Part shown: positions 1 to 9,700 of the stretch, piece after piece | Layout: each line of letters opens with the position of its first letter | Position numbering within the stretch: the stretch's first letter is position 1 | NCBI RefSeq assembly: GCF_017993425.1 | Contig: NZ_JAGOMQ010000005.1 | Location: forward strand, 1 to 64,000 | DNA: 64,000 nt | Reading direction: 5' to 3' | Source: Amaricoccus sp. | GTDB lineage: Bacteria; Pseudomonadota; Alphaproteobacteria; Rhodobacterales; Rhodobacteraceae | Translations under genes and position numbers: made by a program | The notes under the pieces: model-generated | The model's input: the letters and a program-made list of their open reading frames with translations, nothing else | The model's database searches: none | What the model was told of the DNA's origin: nothing

Positions 1-169
1 CTCCTCGACCCCGAGATGCCCCGAAACCCGTGCCATGCCTGCCCCCGTTCTTGGTTGCGGATATGATAACTCACGCGATTCCCCGCAGGAATCCCCTCCC
101 GGCGAGTCAATCAGCCGGAGGCCGTATCACCGGCGCCGGGCCGCGGCGGGGGCGGGGGTTGGCGCGGGC
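1..169. other. Left end of window without recognisable gene
   Basis: No reading frame here resembles a protein I know. The short frames are of the kind expected by chance in GC-rich DNA. No tRNA or strong hairpin was recognised. The segment leads into the dispersed repeats that begin at 170, so any gene belonging to that repeat's upstream side lies outside the window. Confidence 0.4.
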
Positions 170-206
170 GTTCACACGTGGAAATTCATAAATGCATTGA
201 TATTGC
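170..206 (+). repeat. Dispersed 3'-flank motif, copy 1 (divergent)
   Basis: This is a diverged copy of a motif found six times in the window. It reads GTTCACACGTG, then an AT-rich spacer, then CATTGATAT, against a consensus of GTGTTCACGCGTGAA plus GCTAAnCCATTGATTTC. As in copies 3 and 5, a hairpin-rich element (298-511) follows in the same orientation. The gene it might terminate is off the left edge. Confidence 0.5.
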
Positions 207-297
207 TTGATATTTTTCATTGCAACTTTCGGGTTTCTTATCCTGCAGGACAGTGGAGAAAAAGCCCGGCCGGAAGCAGATCGCGACGCTGACGCCC

Positions 298-511
298 GAC
301 GGATTTGACCCGCGGCAAATCCGTCCGCGCTCGCCCCGCGGGGGGCGAGCGCGTTGCCGCGCTCGCCGGGGCGCTCACGGACGGATTGCGCGCGACGGGG
401 AAATCTTCACCCCTCACGGCTTCCGCGCGCAACCGCGCTCCAGCCGTCGGCGCGGCGAAAGCCGTGCTTTCGCTTGTCGCGCCGTGGCCTCGCGGGCGAG
501 CCCGCTTCGGT
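298..511 (+). repeat. Hairpin-rich dispersed element, copy A
   Basis: The copy opens with a perfect 10-bp inverted repeat (298-307 GACGGATTTG and 316-325 CAAATCCGTC). It continues with a GC-rich hairpin (GCGCTCGCCCC / GGGGCGAGCGC), the block GAAATCTTCACCCCTCACGG, and a second inverted segment around GCGGCGAAAGCC...TTTCGC, ending near CCCGCTTCGGT. The same blocks in the same order recur at 20671-20892 (+), 39085-39400 (-), 43381-43547 (-, partial) and 43573-43887 (-). No conserved reading frame runs through all copies. Confidence 0.75.
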
Positions 512-523
512 AGGTCATGCGCT

Positions 524-575
524 CGGCGCCGCATTTCGCGGCGCCGTTCGACTCACCTCGCAGCTCCGCCGTCCC
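524..575 (+). repeat. Second dispersed repeat family, copy 1, with hairpin
   Basis: A 9-bp hairpin (524-532 with 538-546, loop ATTTC) overlaps a 43-bp block at 533-575. That block recurs on the minus strand at 36825-36867 with 39 of 43 positions identical by hand alignment. It begins ATTTCGCGGCGCCGTTCGAC. The hairpin also lies downstream of the autotransporter stop and could help end that transcript, but it has no T-run. Confidence 0.6.
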
Positions 576-709
576 TGACCTTGCCGCTCGGGGGGCGGAG
601 ACCGCTCGCCATTTCCCGGCCTCGGCGACGGAACGGGCCGCGGCGGCTGGCGCCGGCGCGGCCCGGGGGGAGGGGGAGCGGGCGTCCCGGACGGGGCGCC
701 GGGGAAGCG

Positions 710-3700
710 TCACCAGGCGATGCGGAAGCCGGCGGTGAAGCTGTTGGCGTAGCTGTCGCCGAAGCTCTCGAGGCTGGTGCTGACGAGGCCCTCGCCGTAG
801 ACGCCGTACTTGCCGTCGTCCCAGGTGTAGGTCCCGCCGACGCCGAGCGAGCCCCAGGCGCGGTCGGCCTCGGTCGAGAGGCCCGTGCCGTCGACCACCA
901 CCTCGGTGTCGCCGATCAGGTCGTAGTAGACGTTGGCGATCCCGTAGAAGTGGGTCCGCCGCGCGTCGCCCTTCGAGCTGAGCCAGGCCCGCTCCTGATC
1001 CGCCGCGAGGCCGAGACGGAGCGGCATGGTCGCGCCGCTGTCGTCGGTCACCCGCACCCCGTAGGGGTCGCGGAAGCTGTCGAACGACACGGACGAGTAG
1101 TAGACCTGCGCCTGCGGGGTCAGCGTCCAGTCCGCCTTCACCGGGATGCGCTTGCCGACCTCGACGCCCAGCGCGTAGCCGAAGCCGTCGTTGCCGTCGA
1201 CGAGCTTGCCGAGGTCGTGCGCGCGCAGGTCGCTGTCGTACCACATCAGCTGGAGCTGGCCGTCGACGTAGAGGTCGTCGTCGCGCAGCCAGGTCAGGCT
1301 GCCGCCGACGCCGTAGCCGGTGGTGTCGATGCCGCCGTCGCCGTCGGGCGAGGAGACGTCGGTGTCGACCGAGCCGGCGGTGAACGTGAGCCCGCCGATC
1401 AGCACGCCGTTCTCGATCTCGCGCACCTCGCGGTCGATGCCGACCTGGAGCCGCCAGATGTCCATGTCGAAGGTCGGCCGGCGGCCGACCTCGACGTCGG
1501 GCTCGAGGTTCGCATGGGTCCCCTCGATCCGCGCCCAGGCGCGGCGCTGCTCGACCACGGCGCCCCCGGCGAGCTGGACGTCGGTCGGCGCGGCCTGCGT
1601 GGCGAGGCCCGCGGGCGCGCCGGCGTCCTTCCAGTAGCGGTTGCCGAGGCGCTCCTGCATCGTCGGGAGCCCGTTGAGCGCGAGGAGCGCGTAGGGATAG
1701 GCCTCGTAGGTCGGCACCGCCGGGTTCACCGTGGGCGGGCCGGGGTTCGGGCCGACCGGCGCGGAGCGGAGATACCAGTCGCCGTCGGTCGGGGTCGCCA
1801 CGCCGCCCTGGTAGAGCGAGTAGGCGTAGACGCCGCCGATCACCGCCGGGCGGCCGTTGACGACGAGCTCGCCCGCGAGGGTGAAGTCGGCGTCGGAGGC
1901 GCCCGCGACGTCGATCAGCTTGATGCCGTTGACGGTCTGCGCGCCCGTGCCCTTGCCGTTCGCCACCTCGACGGTTCCGGTCCCGGAGGTGTCGCCCTCG
2001 ACCACCATCACGTCGGTGGCCGAGTCGTCGCCGCCGAGGTCGGTGGTGAAGTGCAGGACGCCGCCGTCGCCCACGTAGTCGCCGGCGACGACGAGGCGGG
2101 TGCCGGCGACCTGGCCGAGCGAGACCCGCCCGGCGTTGGAGAGCCGCGCCACCTGCTGGTCGAAATCGGCGAGGTAGAGCGTGCCGGCGGCGCCGACCGC
2201 GTGGGCCGAGGCGGCGCTGAAGGCGTTCGCCCTTCCGGCCTGCAGCGTGCCGGCGGTGACGGAGGTCGTCCCCGTGTAGGCGTTGGTCCCGGAGAGCGTG
2301 GTCACGCCCGCGCCCTGCTGGCGCACCGCGCCGGCGCCGGAGACGTCGCCGGCGATGGCGAGCGCGTTCGAGCGGTCGAAGACCAGCGTCCCGTCGTTGA
2401 GGACGTCGCCGGCGAGCGTGCCGGTCGTGCCGCCGTCGCCGACCTGCAGGACGCCGGCGTCGATGGTGGTGCCGCCCGTGTGGGTCGCGGCGCCGGTCAG
2501 CGTCAGCGTGCCGGTCCCGGCCTTGGTCAGCGCGCCGGCGCCGGCGATGTCGCCGGCCTGGGCGAGCGTCACGTCGGCGCCGGTGTCGATCGTGCCGCCC
2601 TTCGCGCCGAGGGTGGTGGCGCGGTCGGTGGCGAAGCTCGCGGTCGCCTGCAGCGTGCCGCCGTCGAGGCCGAGACCGCCGGAGGCGGCGCCGAGCGCGG
2701 TGTCCGCGGCGACGGAGAGGACGCCGCCCTCGACCGCCGTGCCGCCGGCATAGGTGTTGTCGCCCTCGAGCACGAGCGTGCCGAGGTCGGTCTTGGTGAG
2801 CCGGGTATCCCCGGCGAGGACGGCGGAGATCGTCGCGGTCACGTCCGCCCCCGCCGCGGTGCCGTCGCCGACGCGGATGACGCTCTCCGGGTCGCCGACG
2901 AGGGTGATGTCGTCGCCGGCGACGACGTAGCCGTCGGTCAGGAACTGCATCCCCGAGGCCTCGACGGCGCCGAGGCTGTCGTCGACGGTCACGTCGCCGC
3001 GCGCGCCCATGAAGATGGCGAAGCCGCCGCTCGCCCAGGGGGCGTTGATGCGGCCGGTCTCCTCGGTCCAGTTGTCGTTGCCGGCGCTCGCCTGCCACGA
3101 GCCGTCGCCGCCGTTGATGACGCCATTGTCCTTCGGGCCGGCGTCGCCGTCCCAGTAGGTCAGCAGCAGGCCGTCGCGGTTGACGAGGTTGACCTGGTTG
3201 GCGACCGAGGTCTGCACATAGAAGTCGGGCGACGGGATCGTGCCGATGGCGAGCCCGTTGTTGGTCAGCGCGCCGCCGTAGCTGATCACCCGGTAGATGC
3301 CGGGATCGAACGAGCCGCCGGGCGCGGTGGTCACGTTCAGCGTGCCGTCGAGGGTCAGGTCGCCCGCAACCTCGGTCAGGTCGTTGAGCGGGCCGCCGAC
3401 CACGTTGGCCTGGCCGAAGCTGTAGTCGAGGATCGAGCCGCCGACGAGGCCGAGGTCGCCGCCGATGGAGAGCGTTCCCGGGGCCGCGCTGGCGTCGCCC
3501 GGGGCCAGCGTGGCGCCGGAGGCGATGGCGACGTCGCCGCCGATCGTGCCCGTGCCGCCGAGCCGCGTGCCGGAGGCCGCGGTGGTCGCGCCCGTGGCCG
3601 CCGACTGGTCGCCGTTGATGTAGAGCCCGCCGGCGGTCAGCGCCGTCGGGCCGGCATAGGCGTTGGCGCCGGTCAGCGTCAGCGCGGCGGCGCCGGTCTT

Positions 3701-6700
3701 GGTCAGCCCCCCTGCCCCGGCGATCGTGCCGGAATGGGTGAGCGCGGCGGCGGTGTCGAAGGTCCCGCCGCCGGCGCCGAGCGTGGTGGCGCGCGCCGTG
3801 AGCATCGCGCCGGTGTTGCGCAGCGTCGCGCCGTCGATAAGCAGCGTGCCGGTCGCGGCGCCGAGGTTGCCGTCGCCGGCGACCTGGAGCGTGCCGGCGA
3901 GAATCTCGGTCCCGCCGGCGTAGCTGTTGGCGCCGGAGAGGGTGGTGGTCCCGGCGCCCTGCTGGCGGACGAGGCCGGTCCCGGAGATCGCCCCGGCCAT
4001 TGCGAGGTCGTCGGCGCGGTCGAGGGCGAGTACGGCGTCGTCGACGATGTCGCCGGCAAGCGTGCCGTCGGTTCCGCCGTCGCCGACCTGAAGGATGCCG
4101 GCGGAGATGGTCGTGCCGCCGGCGTGGGTGGCGTCGCCGGTCAGGGTCAGCGTGCCGGCGCCGGTCTTGGTGAGCGAGCTCGGGCCGTCGATGTCCCCGG
4201 AGGCGGCGAGGGTGACGCCGGTCGCGGTCTCGATGGTGCCGCCGTTCGCGCTCAGCTCCATCGGGCGGTCGGTGGCGAAGCTGGCGGTGGCGCGCAGCGT
4301 GCCGTTCTCGAGGCGGACGTCCGTGCCGGCGGCGCCGAGCGCGGTGTCGGCCGCGACGGAAAGGACGCCGCCCTCGACCGAGGTGCCGCCGGTGTAGGTG
4401 TTGACGCCGGAGAGGACGAGGGTCCCGAGGTCGGTCTTGAGGAGGCGGCTGTCGCCGGTCAGCTCGGCGGCGATGGTCGCCGTGGCGCCGGCGCCGGCCA
4501 GCGTGCCGTCGCCGACGCGGATGATGCTGTCGGGGGCGCCGACGAGGGTGATGGCGTCGCCGTCGAGGACATAGCCGTCGGTGATGAACTGCATCCCCGT
4601 CGCCGCGACGGCGCCGAGGGAGGTGTCGACGGTGACGTCGCCGCGCGCGCCCATGAAGATGGCGAAGTCGCCGTCGGCCCAGGGGGCGTTGATCGCGCCG
4701 TTCTCGTCGGTCCAGTCGTCGTTGCCGGCGCTCGCCTGCCAGGAGCCGTCGCCGCCGTTGATGACGCCGTCGTTCTTCGGGCCGGCGTCGCCGTCCCAGA
4801 AGGTGAGCGTGAGGCCGGCGGTGTTGATCAGGTTGACCTGGTTGGCCACCGAGGTCTGCACGTAGAAGTCGGGCGACGGGATCGTGCCGATGGTCAGGCC
4901 GTTGTCGGTCATCGCGCCGGCGTAGTTGATGACGCGGTAGATGCCGGGGTCGAAGCTGCCGCCGGTCGTGGTGACGACGTTGAGCGTGCCGTCGAGGGTG
5001 AGGTCGCCCGCGACGTTGATCAGGTCGTTGAACGGGCCGCCGACGACATTGGCCTGGCCGAAGCTGTAGTCGAGGATCGAGCCGCCGACGAGGCCGAGGT
5101 CGCCGCCGATGGAGAGCGCGCCGGGGGCGTCGCCCTCGGCGCCGGGGGCGAGCGTCGCGCCGGCCGCGATGGCGACGTCGCCGCCGATCGTGCCCGTGCC
5201 GCCGAGGCGGGTCCCGGTGGCCGCGGTGGTGGCGCCGGTCGCGGCGGACTGGTCGCCGTTCACGTAGAGCGCGCCCGCGTCGAGGAGGGTCGGGCCGGCG
5301 TAGCTGTTGGCGCCCGTCAGGGTCAGCGTCGCGGCGCCGGTCTTGGTAAGGCCGCCGGGGCCGGAGATCGCGCCGGCGTGGCTGAGCGCGGCCGCGGTGT
5401 CGAGCGTGCCGCCGCCGGCGGCCAGCGTGGTGGCGCGGGCGGTGGTCATCGCGGCGGTGTTGCGGAGCGCGGCGCCGTCGATGAGGAGCGGCCCGGCGGC
5501 GGCGCCGAGGGCGCCGTCGCCGGCGACCTGGAGCGTGCCGCCGAGGATCTCGGTGCCGCCGGCGTAGGTGTTGGCGCCGGAGAGGGTGGTGGTCCCGTCG
5601 CCCTGCTGGCGGACGAGACCGGAGCCGGAGATCGCGCCGGCCATCGCGAGGGCGTCGGCGCGGTCGAAGGCGAGGACGCCCGCGTTCGCCACGTCGCCCG
5701 CGAGCGTGCCGGTCGCGCCGCCGTCGCCGACCTGGAGCGTGCCGGCGGCGATGGTGGTCCCGCCGGCGTGGGCGGCGTCGCCGGCGAGGGTGAGCGTGCC
5801 CGCGCCGGTCTTGGTCAGGGCGCCGTCGCCGGCGATGGCGCCGGATTGCACGACCGTCACCGCGGCGCCGGCGGTCTCGACCGTGCCGCCGCCCGCGCCG
5901 AGGGTCGTCGCGCGGTCCATGGCGAAGCCCGCGGTGGCGCGGAGCGTGCCGTCGTCGAGGCCGAGCGGCCCGGAGGCGGCGCCGAGGCCGGCGTCGGCCG
6001 CCACCTCGACCACGCCCGCGTCGACCTGCACGCCGCCGGCGAAGCTGTTCGCCGCCCCGAGGACCAGCGTCCCCGCGCCGGTCTTGGTCAGACCGCCGGC
6101 GCCGCCGATGGCGCCGGTGAGGTCGAGCGTGCCGGTCGTCGTCTCGATGGTCCCGCCGCCAGCGGCGAGCGTCGTCGTCCGCGGCAGGGTGAAGCTCGCG
6201 GTGGTGCGCAGCGTGCCGGCGTCGAAGGCGAGGTCGCCGGTCCCGAGGCTCGCGTTTTCGGCGATCTCCAGCACGCCGCCGTCGATCGAGGTCACGCCGG
6301 CGTAGCTGTTCGCCCCCTCGAGCACGAGCGTGCCGAGGTCGGTCTTGGTCAGGCCGGAATCCCCGGTCAGCTCGGCCGAGATCGTCGCCGTCGTGGCGGC
6401 GCCCGCCGGCGTGCCGTCGCCGACGCGGATGACGCTCGCCGGCGCGCCGGTCAGCGTGATCGGATCGCCCGCGATCAGGTAGCCGTCGGTGATGAACTGC
6501 ATCCCCGAGGCGGTCACCGCGCCGAGGCTGTCGTCCACCGTCACGTCGCCCGCCGCGCCCATGAAGATGGCGAAGCCGTCCGCGGTCCAGGGCGCGTTGA
6601 TCGTGCCGGCGTCGTTCGTCCAGTCGTCGTTGCCGGCCGGGCTCTGCCAGACGCCGTCGCCGCCGTTCACCACGCCGTCGTTCTTCGGGCCGGCGTCGCC

Positions 6701-9700
6701 GTCCCAGAAGGTCAGCGTCAGGCCTTGCGTGTTGATCAGGTTGACCTGGTTCGCCACCGAGGTCTGCACGTAGAAGTCGGGCGAGGGGATCGTGCCGATG
6801 GTCAGGCCGTTGTCCTCGAGATCGCCCGCATAGTTGAAGACGCGGTAGATGCCGGGGTCGAACGATCCGCCGGGCGAGGTCACCACGTTCAGCGTGCCGT
6901 CGAGCGTCAGGTCGCCGCCCACCTCGGTCAGGTCGTTGAGCGGGCCGCCGACCACGTTGGCCTGGCCGAAGCTGTAGGAGAGGATCGAGCCGCTGCCGAG
7001 CGTCAGGCTGCCGGCGATGCCGAGCGTGCCCGGCGTCGCGCCGACGTCGCCGGGCGCGAGCGTCGCGCCGTCGGCGATGACGACGTCGCCGCCGATCAGC
7101 CCCGTGCCGCCGAGCGTCGCGCCGTCCTCGGCCGTGGTCTCGCCGGTCGCCGCGGACTGGTCGCCGATGACGTAGAGGCCGCCGCTCGCGACCGTCGTCA
7201 CGCCCTCGTAGGCGTTCTCGCCGAGGAGCCGCGTGTCGCCGGTCCCCGCCTGGGTCACCGAGCCCGTGCCGCTGATGATGCCGGGCATATCGAGCGTGTT
7301 CGAGCGGTCGAAGACCAGCGCGCCGTTGTTCGCGACGTTGCCGGCGAGCGAGCCCGTCGTCGCGCCCGCCCCGATCCGGAGCGTCCCTTCGGAGATGGCC
7401 GTGCCGCCGGTATGCGTCGCGTCGCCGATCAGGACCATGGTCCCGCCCTCGGTCTTGGCGAGGCTGCCGTCGCCGGAGATGTCGCCCCCCTGGGCCAGCG
7501 TCGTGCCGTCCGTCGTCTCGAAGACGCCGCCGCCGGCGCCGAGCGTGGTGGCGCGGCTCATCGCCACGTCGGCGGTCGTGCGCAGCGTCGCGCCGTCGAT
7601 GCCGAGCGCGCCGGCCGCGGCGCCGAGGTTGGCGTTCGTGGCGATCTCGACGACGCCCTCGTCGATCTGCGTGCCGCCGGCGTAGGCGTTGGCGCCCGAG
7701 AGCGTCAGCGTGCCGGTCCCGGTCTTGGTGAGCCCGCCGGCGCCGCCGATCACGCCGGTATAGGCGAGCGTGCCGGTCTCGGTCTCGACCGTGCCGCCGC
7801 CGGCGTTCAGCGTCGTGGCGCGCGGCAGCTCGAAGCTCGCGGTGGTGCGCAGCGTGCCGTCGTCGAAGGCGAGATCGCCCGTGCCGAGGCTCGCGTCCCC
7901 GGCGATCTCGACCACGCCGCCGTTGATCGCGGTGTCGCCGACATAGCTCTTCGCGCCGTCGAGGACGAGCGTGCCGAGGTCGGTCTTGGTGAGGCCGGAG
8001 GCCCCGGTCAGGTCGGCGGTGATCGTCGTGGTCATCGCCGCGCCGGCCCCGGTGCCGTCGCCGACCCGGATCACCGAGTCGGGCGCGCCGACGAGGGTGA
8101 TGTCGTCGCCGATGACGACATAGCCGTCGACGGCGTACTGCATCCCCGAGACGGTGACCGCGCCGAGGCTGTCGTCGACGGTGACCGTGCCCGGCGCGCC
8201 GGTGAAGACCGCGAAGGAGCCGTCGGAGAACGGCGCGTTGACGAGGCCGGTCAGGTCCGTCCAGTTGTCGTTGCCGTCCGAGTTCTGCCAGGTCCCGTCG
8301 CCGCCGTTGATGACGCCGTTGTCCTTGGGCCCGGCGTCGCCGTCCCAGAAGTTCAGGGTGAGCCCGGTGGTGTTGACGAGGTTGACCTGGTTCGCCACCG
8401 AGGTCTGCACGTAGAAGTCGGGCGAGGGGATCGTGCCGATCTCGAGCCCGCGGTCCTCCATCGCGCCGGCGTAGTTGAACACCCGGTAGACGCCCGGGTC
8501 GAACGAGCCGCCGGGCGTGGTGACGACGTTGAGCGTGCCGTCGAGCGAGAGCGCGCCGCCGACATTGGTCAGGTCGTTGAGCGCGCCGCCCGGCACGTTG
8601 GCCTGGCCGAAGCTGTAGTTGAGGATCGCGTTCGGCCGCAGCGCGAGGCTGCCGGCGATGGTCAGCGTGCCGGGAACGGTTCCGACGTCGCCCGGCGAGA
8701 GCGTCGCGCCGTCCTCGATCGTCACCGCCCCGCCGATGGCGCCCGACCCGCCCAGGGTCGCGCCGGCGAGCGCGAAGGTGTCGCCCTGCCCCGTCTGCAC
8801 GCCGTTGACGTAGAGGCCGCCGCTCTGGACGGTCGTCGTCCCGGCATAGCTGTTGTCGCCGAGGAGGCGGGTGTCGCCGGTCCCGGCCTGGATGACTTGG
8901 CCCGAGCCGCTGATAACGCCGGGCACGTCGAGCGTGTCGGAGCGGTTGAAGACCAGCGTGCCGTTGTCGACGATATCGCCGGTCAGCGAGCCGCCGGTTC
9001 CGCCGGCGCCGAGCTGCAGGACGCCGGCGGCGATGGTGGTGCCGCCGGTATGGGTGGCGGCCCCGGTCAGGATCATCGTGCCGTCGGCCGTCTTGGTCAG
9101 GGCGCCCGCGCCGGTGAAGTTCCCCGAGTTGCCGAGCGTGGTCCCCGCGGCGGTCTCGAACGTGCCGCCGCCGGCGTTGAGCGTGGCGGCGCGCGCCATC
9201 GTCACGTTGGAGGTGTTGCGCAGCGTGCCGCCGTCGAAGCTGAGCGGCGCCCCGGCCGCGCCGAGGTTGGCGCTCGTCGAGATCTGCACGACGCCGGCGT
9301 TGATGTTGGTGCCGCCGGCGTAGCTGTTGAACTGGTTAAGGACGAGCGTGCCGGCCCCGGTCTTGGTGAGCGCGCCGGCGCCGCCGATGTCGCCGTTGTG
9401 GGTGAGCGTGCCGGTCTGCGTCTGGAACGTGCCGCCGCTCGCGCCGAGCGTGGTCTGGCGCGCGGTGGCGAAGGTGGCGGTGCTGCGCAGCGTGCCGCCG
9501 TTCATGCCGAGCGGGCCGGTCGCCGCGCCGAGGTTCGCGTCCGACGAGACCTGCACCGCGCCGGCGTCGATCTGGGTTCCGCCGGTCCAGGTGTTGTTTC
9601 CGGTCAGCGCGAGCGTGCCCGTCCCGGTCTTGGTCAGGCGGCCGATGCCGGTGACGACGCCGGCCTCGGTCAGCGTCGTGGCGCCCGTCGTCTCGAAGGT

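Noticed and set aside
170-206. The 37-bp motif as a LexA or CtrA site
   Set aside because: It does not contain the alphaproteobacterial GAAC-N7-GTTC or TTAA-N7-TTAA patterns, and it sits at gene 3' ends rather than in promoters.
2781-8618. Regular repeats considered as a CRISPR or tandem non-coding array
   Set aside because: Units are 645 bp, in frame with one long coding sequence, and spaced by coding repeats rather than by unique short spacers.
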